A stretch of DNA of 7,217 nt, taken from NCBI GenBank assembly GCA_964433315.1, contig CAYSQO010000085.1:1-7217 (forward strand), written 5' to 3'. Position 1 is the first letter of the stretch. Every line of letters begins with the position of its first letter. This DNA is from Aquariibacter sp964433315. Its GTDB lineage: Bacteria > Pseudomonadota > Gammaproteobacteria > Burkholderiales > Burkholderiaceae_C. Positions 1-6,096 of the stretch are shown in pieces. The notes beneath the pieces are model-generated. The model saw only the letters and a program-made list of their open reading frames with translations. It made no database searches and was not told the DNA's origin. Made by a program: the position numbers and the translations under genes.

Positions 1-52
1 GGCCGACTGGCGCAGCCTGCTGCCCGCACGGGCCTGGGCCGCCCGGCCCTGA
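1..52 (+). CDS. C-terminal end of an upstream gene (partial, unidentified)
   Basis: Reading from base 2, sixteen sense codons (ADWRSLLPARAWAARP) run to a TGA at 50-52, on the same strand as the gene starting at 105. The piece is too short to name. The Arg/Ala/Trp-rich tail is compatible with the end of a real GC-rich protein, but chance open frames are common at this composition. The 52-nt gap to the next start would allow cotranscription with the oligosaccharyltransferase gene. No terminator hairpin with a T tract is visible in that gap. Confidence 0.35.
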   Translation, partial: ADWRSLLPARAWAARP

Positions 53-104
53 GCCCGGCCCCGGCCGGCTCGACCGGCGCTGCGGACGAGGCAAGATCGC
101 GCCC

Positions 105-1910
105 GTGAACGCGCCCGACCATCCCCTGACCCCCTCCGCCGCCCCGGTGCTGATGCACGCCGTGGCCCTGCTTGCGCTGGCCCTGCCGCTGCTGCTGCCC
201 CTGTCGACCGTGCCCGACGCGGTGCTGAGCCATCAGCTGGCGGCGGTGGCCGCCTGGGGCCTGTGGCTGCTGCTGAGCGCGGCCGGCCCGGCCCCGGTCG
301 GCAGCAGCCCCGGGGTCACCCTGACCGTGCTGCTCGGCCTGCTGGCCGCCCTGGCCTGGCAGGCGCAGCAGCCGGCCCAGGCGGCGGTGCTGCTGGCGGC
401 GGCCCTCGTGCTCTGGGCCACCGCCCGACAAGCCGCCGCAGCGCCCGGGGCCGCCCGCGAGCTGGCCCGGCCGATGGCCCGCGCCTGGACCGTCGCCGGC
501 CTGGGCTGCGTCCTGGTCGCCGGGGTGCAGATGCTCTCGCCCGAAGGCGGCCTGGGCGGGCTGGTCAGTCCCGGCACCACGCCCGGCCGCGCGGTCGGCA
601 ATATGCGCCAGCCCAATCACCTGGCCACGGCGCTGCTCTGCGCGATGGTCTGGACGGTCTGGTGGATGGCCGAGGCCTGGCATGCCACCGTCGGCGCCGC
701 GGCCCGGCGCCGTCTGATGCTGGTGCTGGCGCTGACCCTGGGTGCGCTGCTGGCGGCCCTGGCCGGCAGCGCCTCGCGGACCGGCGCCATCAGCCTCGGC
801 CTGCTGCTGCTCTGGGCCGTGCTGGACCGCCGCCTGCCCGGGCCCATCCGCCTGCTGCTCGGTCTGGTGCCGCTGCTGTACGTGGCCCTGGCCGCCGGCC
901 TGTCCGTCTGGGCACGGGCGCGCCATGCCGGCTTCGTCGCCGCCGACCGTTTCCAGTTCGAGGGCGACATCAGCAGCTCGCGCTTCGCCATCTGGCGCAA
1001 TGCCCTGGCGATGCTGGCCGAGCACCCCTGGACCGGCGTGGGCTGGGGGCGCTTCAACCTGGCCTGGACCTTCAGCCCCTTCCCCGACCGCCCGACCGCC
1101 TTCTTCGACCACACCCACAACCTGCCGCTGCAGCTGGCCGTGGAGATCGGCCTGCCGGCTACCGCCCTGCTGCTGGTGGCCCTGCTGGCCCGTGTGTGGC
1201 AGCGGCGTGCCGCCTGGCGGGGCGCGGGCGACGACCCCAGGCACCCCGGCCGGGCGGCGCTGATCATGCTGGCGGTGCTGGCCCTGCACAGTCAGCTGGA
1301 GTACCCGCTCTGGTACGCCTACTTCCTCCTGCCCGCCGCCTGGGCGCTGGGCCTGTGGCTGGGTGCCGGTGCGGCCATCGCCCCTGGCCCATCGGTCCCG
1401 GCCAGCCCGCCGCCGCAGGCCCGCGTGCTGCAGGGGCTGCAGCGGCTGGCCGGGGTTCTGCTGATGCTGGGTGCGGTGATGGCGCTCATGGACCATCGCC
1501 GCGTGGAGCGCGTGTTCGCGCCGGCCGACAGCCGCATGCCCCTCGACGAGCGCATCGTCCGGGGCCAGGCCAGCGTGCTGTTCGGCCATCACGCGGACTA
1601 TGCCGCCGCGACCCTCGCGCCCGATCAGGTGCCGCTGGCCGTCTTCGCCCGCCCGCTGGACCACCTCATCGACGTTCGCCTGATGGGCGCCTACGCCCGG
1701 GCGCTGCACGCCCGCGGCCACGAGGCCGAGGCCCTGGCCGTCGTGCGACGCCTGCGGGAGTTCCGCCGCCCCGAGGTGCTCCAGGTCCTGCCCGACTGCG
1801 GCGCCGCGCGTGCCGCGGTCGACGCGCCGCAGCGCCTGGGCCGCTGGGCCTGCGCGGCCGAGACCGCCGCGGACCTGGACTGGATGCAGCTGCGCGCCCT
1901 GGCGCGCTGA
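105..1910 (+). CDS. pglL: PglL/Wzy_C-family O-oligosaccharyltransferase (or O-antigen ligase-like protein)
   Basis: A 601-residue integral membrane protein. PglL enzymes transfer a preassembled glycan from undecaprenyl pyrophosphate to Ser/Thr of pilin and other exported proteins on the periplasmic side of the inner membrane. Many hydrophobic helices fill roughly residues 13-435. The family signatures appear in order. GNMRQPNHLAT (about 165-175) matches the PglL-type N-terminal motif. An SASRTG segment follows. The HPWTGVGWGRF stretch and the DHTHN motif (D335, H336, H338, N339) form the large periplasmic Wzy_C loop, where the family's essential His lies. HSQLEYPLWYAYFL (from H395) is the next conserved element. 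The less hydrophobic C-terminal region (about 440-601) fits the Wzy_C_2-type tail. The start is GTG at 105 with a weak GAGG at 88-91. No pilin gene is visible nearby, so the acceptor protein is unknown. A WaaL-type O-antigen ligase is the main alternative, but the QPNH and HSxxEYPLWY motifs favour PglL. Confidence 0.85.
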   Translation: MNAPDHPLTPSAAPVLMHAVALLALALPLLLPLSTVPDAVLSHQLAAVAAWGLWLLLSAAGPAPVGSSPGVTLTVLLGLLAALAWQAQQPAQAAVLLAAALVLWATARQAAAAPGAARELARPMARAWTVAGLGCVLVAGVQMLSPEGGLGGLVSPGTTPGRAVGNMRQPNHLATALLCAMVWTVWWMAEAWHATVGAAARRRLMLVLALTLGALLAALAGSASRTGAISLGLLLLWAVLDRRLPGPIRLLLGLVPLLYVALAAGLSVWARARHAGFVAADRFQFEGDISSSRFAIWRNALAMLAEHPWTGVGWGRFNLAWTFSPFPDRPTAFFDHTHNLPLQLAVEIGLPATALLLVALLARVWQRRAAWRGAGDDPRHPGRAALIMLAVLALHSQLEYPLWYAYFLLPAAWALGLWLGAGAAIAPGPSVPASPPPQARVLQGLQRLAGVLLMLGAVMALMDHRRVERVFAPADSRMPLDERIVRGQASVLFGHHADYAAATLAPDQVPLAVFARPLDHLIDVRLMGAYARALHARGHEAEALAVVRRLREFRRPEVLQVLPDCGAARAAVDAPQRLGRWACAAETAADLDWMQLRALAR

Positions 1911-1934
1911 GGGCGGCCCCCTGCCACGCCCGGT

Positions 1935-1968
1935 CCCCCGCCCCGCATCCCGCGGGGCCGGGCGGGGG
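1935..1968. terminator. GC-rich hairpin between convergent pglL and moaC
   Basis: The 60-bp gap between two converging stop codons holds a perfect inner stem, CCCCGC (1941-1946) with GCGGGG (1952-1957) around a 5-nt loop. An outer stem, CCCCCG (1935-1940) with CGGGGG (1963-1968), is separated by a 5-nt bulge on one side. There is no T tract on either strand, so this is a likely bidirectional transcription-ending or 3'-end-protecting structure rather than a proven intrinsic terminator. Confidence 0.45.
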
Positions 1969-1970
1969 CT

Positions 1971-2474
1971 TCAGTCGGCGACGTAGTGGCCCGACTTGCC
2001 GCCGAGCTTTTCCAGCAGCCGGACCTGCTCGATCACCATGCCCCGGTCGGCGGCCTTGCACATGTCGTAGATGGTCAGCAGGCCGACCTGCACGGCGGTC
2101 AGGGCCTCCATCTCGACGCCGGTCGGCCCCACGGTCTCGGCGGTGACCCGGCAGCGCACCCGCGAGCCGGCGAGGTCCAGCTCGAAGTCCGCCGCCACGC
2201 GGGTCAGCGGCAGCGGGTGGCACAGCGGGATCAGCTCGGCCGTGCGCTTGGCGCCCTGGATGGCGGCGATGCGGGCGATGCCCAGCACATCGCCCTTGCG
2301 GGCCTGGCCGCCGGCGATCAGCGCCAGCGTGGCCGGCAGCATGCGGATCCAGCCCTCGGCCGTCGCGCTGCGGTGCGTGGCCGCCTTGGCCGACACGTCG
2401 ACCATGTGGGCCTGGCCCTGCGCGTCGAAGTGGGTCAGCGGGGAGGCGGGGGCGGAGGATTCGCGGGAGCTCAC
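1971..2474 (-). CDS. moaC: MoaC, cyclic pyranopterin monophosphate synthase
   Basis: A cytosolic enzyme of molybdenum cofactor biosynthesis. It converts the MoaA product 3',8-cyclo-7,8-dihydro-GTP to cyclic pyranopterin monophosphate. The protein is 167 residues from the chosen start, and E. coli MoaC is 161. It aligns along its whole length: LTHFDAQGQAHMVDVSAK, KGDVLGIARIAAIQGAKRT, LIPLCHPLPL, TGVEMEALTA, IYDMCKA and GGKSGHY. Residues equivalent to the catalytic or binding set of E. coli MoaC (K51, H77, E112, E114, D128, K131) are present as K60, H86, E121, E123, D137 and K140. The start is GTG at 2474, giving MSSRESSAP and then LTHFDA. No ATG is suitably placed and no Shine-Dalgarno is evident, so the start is the uncertain part. 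The frame stays open to about 2888, but that extension overlaps the protease gene and lacks MoaC similarity. No other moa gene is in the window. It is divergent from the M48 protease gene. Confidence 0.95.
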   Translation of the reverse strand: MSSRESSAPASPLTHFDAQGQAHMVDVSAKAATHRSATAEGWIRMLPATLALIAGGQARKGDVLGIARIAAIQGAKRTAELIPLCHPLPLTRVAADFELDLAGSRVRCRVTAETVGPTGVEMEALTAVQVGLLTIYDMCKAADRGMVIEQVRLLEKLGGKSGHYVAD

Positions 2475-2526
2475 GGGCGGACGGTCCGGAAACAAGGGGG
2501 ATACGGAGGCGCTGGCATCATAGGCC

Positions 2527-4305
2527 GTGGCCGCGCACGACCTTCCCCCCCTCCCGCCGCGCCGTCCGGTGCCGGCGGACCGGCGCCGTCGCGCGCTGCT
2601 CGGTCTGCTGACGCTGGGCCTCGGGGCAGGCGTCGGGCCGGCCCGCGGTCTGCCGGCCTTCGCCGAGCCGATCCCGCTGCCCGAGCCGCTGCGGGGCGGG
2701 TCGGCCGACCCGGCCGGCCATGTGCACAGCGCCTCGCCGGGCGGCACCCTGGCCATCCTGGCGGCGCTCGCCAGCCCCGTCCCCGGCGCCCCCGAGCGGC
2801 CGGCGCTGCCCTCCCTGGGGGATGGGGGGGCCGAATCCATCCCTGTCGGCACCGAGCGTCGCCTGGGGGACCGCATCATGCGCGACATCTGGCGCGATCC
2901 GGCCTACCTCGACGATCCCGTCCTCAACGACTACGTGCGCGCGCTCTGGGAGCCGCTCTACGACAGCGCGAGCCGGCGCGGCGACGTCGGCGCCGAGCTC
3001 GGCGAGCGCTTCGCCTGGCGGACCTTCCTGGTGCAGGACCCCTCGGTCAACGCCTTCGCCCTGCCCGGGGGCTATGTCGGCATTCACCTCGGCCTGATGG
3101 CGGTGACGGCCTCGTCCGACGAGCTGGCCTCCGTGCTCGCGCACGAGATGAGCCACGTCACCCAGCGCCACATCGCCCGCAGCGTGGCCTCCAGCCAGAG
3201 CCGCTCCATCCTGGCCGTGGCCTCGCTGATCCTGGGCGTCCTGGCGGCCAGCCGCAGCGCCGATGCGGCCAATGCCCTGATCGCCGGCGGCCAGGCCGTG
3301 GCCATGCAGGGCCAGCTGAACTACTCGCGCGACATGGAGCGCGAGGCCGACCGCATCGGCTACGGGGTGCTGACCGGTGCCGGTTTCGACCCGGCCGGCA
3401 TGGCCTCGATGTTCGAGAAGCTGCTGCAGGCCTCGCGGCTCAACGACAGCCAGAACTTCCCCTACCTGCGCACCCACCCGCTGAGCACCGAGCGCATCGG
3501 CGAGGCGCGCTCGCGTCTGGGCCTGGACCTGTCCGGCCGCCGGGCCCCGCCGCGCAGCCTGCTGCATGCCCTGATGCAAGCGCGCGCCCGCGTGCTGATG
3601 GATCCGCGCGCCCTGTCCCTGCAGCGCTGGCAGGCCCTGGACGCGACCCTGAGCCGCGAGACCGCGGCCCCGCCGGCCGAGCGCCTGGCCCAGGCCTACG
3701 CCAGCGCCCTGGCCTCGCTGCGGATGCGCGACTGGGCGCGTGCGGAACGCGCGCTGACCGAGGCGCGGCGGCTGGCCGCGGGCGACGCCGCCGCGCAGCG
3801 CACAGTCGACCTGCTCGACATCGAGCTCCAGACCGCCCGCGGCGATGCCGCCGCGGCCGCCATCCGCCTCGCACAGGCCCTGGCAGCTGCGCGCGGGCCG
3901 GCCGGGTCGGGGGTGGAAGCCCGCTTCGCGTCGCCCGAAGGCCGGGTCTGGCTGTTCGCGGCGACGGAGCAGGCCCTGCTGCCCGGTGCGCCGCCTGAGA
4001 CCCTGCGCCCGCTGGCCGACCGGCTGCAGACCTGGGTGGCCGAGCGGCCCGAGGACGGACCCGCCTGGGCCCTGCTCGGCCGCGTCTGGGACCGGCTGGG
4101 CGAAGGCATGCGCAGCCTGCGTGCCGCGGCCGAGGCCCGCGCGGCCCAGGCCGACCTGCAGGGCGCCATCGACCGGCTCAAGGCCGCGCAGCAGCGCGGC
4201 GTGCGGGGCGACTTCATCGAGGCTTCGGTGGTCGACGCGCGCCTGCGCGAGCTGCAGGCGCGCCGCCAGCGCGAACTCGCCGACGAGCGCAGCGGCGCGC
4301 TCTGA
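2527..4305 (+). CDS. BepA/YfgC-like M48 metalloprotease with C-terminal TPR-type region
   Basis: A probable periplasmic zinc protease and chaperone of the BepA type, a family that helps or clears stalled outer-membrane proteins such as LptD. It has 592 residues; E. coli BepA has 487. An N-terminal signal sequence has an RRRR run at 19-22, a hydrophobic core at about 23-36 and a likely cut after AFA (46). The protease domain carries HEMSH at 206-210 and the third zinc ligand E273 in EREADRIG. H317 in THPLSTERIGEAR sits where BepA has its regulatory His246. The spacings 206 to 273 and 206 to 317 match BepA's 136 to 201 and 136 to 246 within two residues. From about 340 to the end the sequence is Ala/Leu/Arg-rich and helical, as expected for TPR repeats. 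An in-frame TAG at 2521 makes GTG at 2527 the first possible start. GGAGG at 2505-2509 is rather distant (17 nt). GTG at 2569 would give a tighter signal peptide. The gene stands alone between moaC and ohr. Confidence 0.88.
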   Translation: MAAHDLPPLPPRRPVPADRRRRALLGLLTLGLGAGVGPARGLPAFAEPIPLPEPLRGGSADPAGHVHSASPGGTLAILAALASPVPGAPERPALPSLGDGGAESIPVGTERRLGDRIMRDIWRDPAYLDDPVLNDYVRALWEPLYDSASRRGDVGAELGERFAWRTFLVQDPSVNAFALPGGYVGIHLGLMAVTASSDELASVLAHEMSHVTQRHIARSVASSQSRSILAVASLILGVLAASRSADAANALIAGGQAVAMQGQLNYSRDMEREADRIGYGVLTGAGFDPAGMASMFEKLLQASRLNDSQNFPYLRTHPLSTERIGEARSRLGLDLSGRRAPPRSLLHALMQARARVLMDPRALSLQRWQALDATLSRETAAPPAERLAQAYASALASLRMRDWARAERALTEARRLAAGDAAAQRTVDLLDIELQTARGDAAAAAIRLAQALAAARGPAGSGVEARFASPEGRVWLFAATEQALLPGAPPETLRPLADRLQTWVAERPEDGPAWALLGRVWDRLGEGMRSLRAAAEARAAQADLQGAIDRLKAAQQRGVRGDFIEASVVDARLRELQARRQRELADERSGAL

Positions 4306-4346
4306 GCCCGGCGCGGCCCGTCGGGCCGCCGCCGGACCCGGGGCTC
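4304..4346. terminator. Nested hairpin between convergent protease and ohr genes
   Basis: The inner stem GCGGCCC (4313-4319) and GGGCCGC (4323-4329) is perfect with a 3-nt loop. An outer stem GAGCCC (4304-4309) and GGGCTC (4341-4346) reaches into both stop codons. It has no T tract. It fits a bidirectional 3'-end structure for the two converging transcripts in a gap of only 39 bp. Confidence 0.5.
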
Positions 4347-4770
4347 AGACCAGCTTCAGCGTCACGTCGACGTTGCCGCGGGTCGCGTTCGAGTAGGGGC
4401 AGACGATGTGCGCCGCATCGATCAGCGCCTGCGCCGCAGCGCGGTCCATGCCCGGCAGCTCGATGGCCAGCTCGACCTGGATGCCGAAGCCGTTCGGGAT
4501 CGGGCCGATGCCGACCGCCCCGCTCACCGCCACGTCGGCCGGCAGCGCCACCTTCTTCTGGCCGGCGACGAACTTCATCGCGCCGAGGAAGCAGGCCGAA
4601 TAGCCGGCCGCGAAGAGCTGCTCCGGGTTCGTGCCCGGGCCGCCGGCCCCGCCGAGCTGCTGGGGCGTCGAGAGCTGGATGTCGAGCACCTGGTCCGAGG
4701 ACACGGCGCGGCCGTCCCGGCCCCCGGTGGCGCGGGCGTGGGCGGTGTAGAGCACTTGATCGAGGGCCAT
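4345..4770 (-). CDS. ohr: Ohr, organic hydroperoxide resistance peroxidase (OsmC/Ohr family)
   Basis: A thiol peroxidase that reduces organic and fatty-acid hydroperoxides in the cytoplasm. In characterised Ohr proteins it is recycled by lipoylated enzymes. It has 141 residues, the normal length. The peroxidatic Cys60 lies in AAGYSACFLGAMK and the resolving Cys124 in HIVCPYSNATRGN. R18 and E50 occupy the places of the Arg19/Glu51 that activate Cys61 in the Xylella enzyme, whose second Cys is 125. The ATG at 4770 gives the canonical start MALDQVLYTAHA and has a strong AAGGAG six bases upstream. The open frame continues upstream without similarity. It lies 67 nt downstream of ohrR on the same strand, so cotranscription from the ohrR promoter is likely. 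The sequence distinguishes Ohr from OsmC by the short N-terminus and the VCPYSNATRGN motif. Confidence 0.96.
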   Translation of the reverse strand: MALDQVLYTAHARATGGRDGRAVSSDQVLDIQLSTPQQLGGAGGPGTNPEQLFAAGYSACFLGAMKFVAGQKKVALPADVAVSGAVGIGPIPNGFGIQVELAIELPGMDRAAAQALIDAAHIVCPYSNATRGNVDVTLKLV

Positions 4771-4776
4771 GAGGAA

Positions 4777-4782
4777 CTCCTT
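4777..4782 (-). promoter_or_regulatory. Strong ribosome binding site of ohr
   Basis: On the minus strand AAGGAG lies six nucleotides before the ATG at 4770. It decides the start codon against the longer open frame. It is the best Shine-Dalgarno in the window and suggests efficient translation of the peroxidase compared with its regulator. Confidence 0.8.
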
Positions 4783-4837
4783 GCTGAGGGGGGAGGGAAG
4801 GGCAGACCGATCCCGGCTGCCGGTGGGGAAAAGCAAT

Positions 4838-5374
4838 TCAGTCCGGCGCGGGAGACGGGCTCAGGTCGTCCTGCAGCGCCCGGCGCAGCTCGTGCAGCTC
4901 CTCGACCATGGGCGCCAGCACCTCCGGCGTGCAGCCGATGGCGGCCGCCATCTCGGCGGGAAGGTTCACGGCCCGGCGGCGCAGGGCCCGGCCGGCAGCG
5001 CTGAGGTGCAGCTCGACACGGCGCTCGTCGGCCACGCCGCGCCGCCGCTCCAGCAGGCCCTGGGCCGCCAGCCGCTTGAGCAGCGGGGTCAGCGTGCCCG
5101 AGTCCAGCATCAGCCGCGCGCCCACCTCGGACACCGCCAGGCCGTCCTCGGCCCAGAGCACCAGCATCACCAGGTATTGCGGGTAGGTCAGCCCCAGGGC
5201 CGCCAGCGGCTCGCGGTAGCGACGCTGGATGGCCAGCGAGCTGGCGTACAGCGCGAAGCACAGCTGGGAGGCCAGAGCCAGCGGATCCGGCTCGCCCCCG
5301 GCGGCCTCGCCGACGGCCTGGCCCCGACCGGCCGGGGCCAGACTGCGGGGGCGGGACGGTCGGGAGGCATTCAT
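4838..5374 (-). CDS. ohrR: OhrR, MarR-family organic peroxide-sensing repressor
   Basis: A dimeric winged-helix repressor of ohr whose reactive cysteine is oxidised by organic peroxides, releasing DNA. It has 178 residues from ATG 5374. The sensing motif SQLCFALYASS puts the reactive thiol at C39. Y43, Y53 and Y64 follow at +4, +14 and +25, exactly as Y19, Y29 and Y40 follow C15 in Bacillus OhrR. LGLTYPQYLVMLVLW is the family's hallmark segment. The recognition helix is about 91-102 (DSGTLTPLLKRL) and the wing carries DERRV (116-120). A second cysteine, C148, is near where the Xanthomonas two-Cys OhrR has its resolving C127, so disulfide-type sensing is plausible. The N-terminus (about 30 residues) is longer than usual and low in complexity. 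The ATG has no clear Shine-Dalgarno. A TTG further out (5425) would place the operators inside the gene and is unlikely. The gene lies upstream of ohr and probably represses itself. Confidence 0.93.
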   Translation of the reverse strand: MNASRPSRPRSLAPAGRGQAVGEAAGGEPDPLALASQLCFALYASSLAIQRRYREPLAALGLTYPQYLVMLVLWAEDGLAVSEVGARLMLDSGTLTPLLKRLAAQGLLERRRGVADERRVELHLSAAGRALRRRAVNLPAEMAAAIGCTPEVLAPMVEELHELRRALQDDLSPSPAPD

Positions 5375-5401
5375 GGACACGGGGACGTCTAAAGATTGAT
5401 G

Positions 5402-5414
5402 ACAATTGGATTGT
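5402..5414. promoter_or_regulatory. Candidate OhrR operator 1 (proximal to ohrR)
   Basis: ACAAT-TGG-ATTGT is a perfect 5-bp inverted repeat around three bases, 27 bp before the ohrR start. It resembles the known OhrR box of the TACAATT/AATTGTA type. The neighbouring bases are A/T-rich in an otherwise GC-rich region, as expected of a promoter. That it binds OhrR is inferred from similarity and position. Confidence 0.65.
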
Positions 5415-5416
5415 GC

Positions 5417-5429
5417 GCAATTCAATTGC
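5417..5429. promoter_or_regulatory. Candidate OhrR operator 2
   Basis: GCAATT-C-AATTGC is a perfect 6-bp inverted repeat with one central base. Its centre is 15 bp from that of operator 1. It has the AATT-N-AATT core spacing of OhrR boxes. An overlapping half-site copy (GCAATTCA) recurs at the ohrR stop codon, 4833-4840. A promoter for ohrR must lie over or beside these boxes, but I could not fix clear -35/-10 elements. Confidence 0.65.
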
Positions 5430-5626
5430 CTGCATGATTTTTAGGGGCATCTTCCACGCCGGGCTCCAACTGCACCGGCTCCTCGGATTTCTCCTAGGAA
5501 AACGGCTTCTTTTTTGGGGGGGCGCGCAGTACCATGCGCCCCGCACCGAGCCCCAAGAAAACGACCGCTGCAAGGCAGGTCGACCGGGCTGGAACATCGA
5601 GCCACGACTGGATGGAGTACCGAACC
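5430..5626. other. Intergenic leader upstream of the SWIB gene
   Basis: Together with 5375-5401 and the operators this makes a 252-bp gap between divergent ohrR and the SWIB gene. It is less GC-rich than the genes. It holds an A/T-rich TGCATGATTTTTA segment (5431-5443) suitable for a promoter, an 8-bp palindrome TCCTAGGA (5492-5499), and a T6 run followed directly by G7 (5510-5522). An ATG at 5534 is in frame with the SWIB gene but gives 31 extra residues with no similarity. I recognise no RNA gene here. Confidence 0.4.
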
Positions 5627-6022
5627 ATGGCAACTGCGAAGAAGACTGCGATCAAGCGCGCCCCCGCCAAGAAGGCTGCGCCGGCCCCCAAGGCGCCGGC
5701 GAAGAAGGCGGCCGCTCCGGTCGCGAAGGCGCCCGCCGCCAAGAAGGCTCCGGCCAAGAAGGCGGCCGCCAAGCGCACGCCCAATGCCGCCTTCATGAAG
5801 GCGCTGACCCCCAGTGAGGCCCTGGCCGCCATCATCGGCGCCAAGCCGATGCCGCGCACCGAAGTCACCAAGAAGGTCTGGGAGTACATCAAGAAGCACA
5901 AGCTCCAGGACGCGACCAACAAGCGCATGATCAACGCCGACGCCAAGCTGAAGGAGATTTTCAAGCAGGCCCAGGTGTCCATGTTCGAGATGACCAAGCT
6001 GATCAGCAGTCACCTGAAGTGA
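5627..6022 (+). CDS. SWIB/MDM2-domain protein with histone H1-like Lys/Ala/Pro tail
   Basis: A 131-residue, strongly basic protein. Residues 1-52 are an H1-like disordered tail made of Ala, Lys and Pro, with APAKKA occurring three times (12-17, 23-28, 41-46) and further AKK repeats. Residues about 57-131 form a complete SWIB domain: ALTPSEALAAIIG, then RTEVTKKVWEYIKKHKLQD, NKRMINADAKLKEIF and VSMFEMTKLISSHL. SWIB domains are best known from eukaryotic SWI/SNF complexes. Bacterial versions occur in Chlamydia and in many proteobacteria. The basic tail suggests nucleoid binding, but the molecular function in bacteria is not established. The start is ATG at 5627 with TGGAG nine bases upstream. 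It matches the tail's beginning better than the in-frame ATG at 5534. The gene is monocistronic: it has its own leader upstream and a strong terminator downstream. Confidence 0.92.
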   Translation: MATAKKTAIKRAPAKKAAPAPKAPAKKAAAPVAKAPAAKKAPAKKAAAKRTPNAAFMKALTPSEALAAIIGAKPMPRTEVTKKVWEYIKKHKLQDATNKRMINADAKLKEIFKQAQVSMFEMTKLISSHLK

Positions 6023-6028
6023 GCTGCA

Positions 6029-6050
6029 GGGGGCACCGGCTGGTGTCCCC
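6029..6050 (+). other. Stem-loop just after the SWIB stop codon
   Basis: GGGGGCACC (6029-6037) pairs with GGTGTCCCC (6042-6050), giving nine pairs including one G-U, around the loop GGCT. No T tract follows. It may protect the 3' end of the mRNA or slow polymerase ahead of the true terminator at 6066. Confidence 0.45.
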
Positions 6051-6065
6051 CCGCCCGAGTCAAGG

Positions 6066-6096
6066 AACGCCCGGCAGCTGCCGGGCGTTTTGTTTT
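6066..6096 (+). terminator. Rho-independent terminator of the SWIB gene
   Basis: Bases 6066-6089 are a perfect 24-nt palindrome (AACGCCCGGCAG and its complement). It folds into a GC-rich stem and is followed at once by TTTTGTTTT (6088-6096). It lies 43 nt past the stop codon. This is the clearest intrinsic terminator in the window. Confidence 0.92.

Noticed and set aside
263..2146. A 627-codon open frame overlapping pglL in another frame
   Set aside because: Its translation is Arg/Ala/Pro/Gly-rich with no motif, typical of out-of-frame reading at high GC. The overlapping frame carries clear PglL motifs.
2475..2888. N-terminal extension of moaC to a distant upstream start
   Set aside because: It would add about 138 residues of Arg/Pro/Ser-rich sequence antisense to the protease gene. 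MoaC similarity begins at LTHFDA just after GTG 2474.
1986..3998. A 670-codon + strand open frame across moaC and the protease
   Set aside because: It is antisense to moaC and out of frame with the protease. Both of those have full-length family matches, and this frame has none.
5375..5425. TTG start for ohrR giving 17 more residues
   Set aside because: It would put the two palindromic operators inside the coding region. The ATG at 5374 suffices and homologues do not need the extension.
5534..5626. Longer SWIB protein starting at ATG 5534
   Set aside because: The extra residues are unlike the Lys/Ala/Pro tail and have no good Shine-Dalgarno. ATG 5627 has TGGAG nine bases upstream.
4575..5633. 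A 352-codon minus-strand open frame spanning ohr and ohrR
   Set aside because: It overlaps both genes in a different frame and its translation is low in complexity. ohr and ohrR are unambiguous.
5640..5780. Repeated AAGAAGGC-like units, considered as a CRISPR or tandem DNA repeat
   Set aside because: The units are irregular in spacing, in frame, and explained by AKK/APAKKA codons of the H1-like tail.
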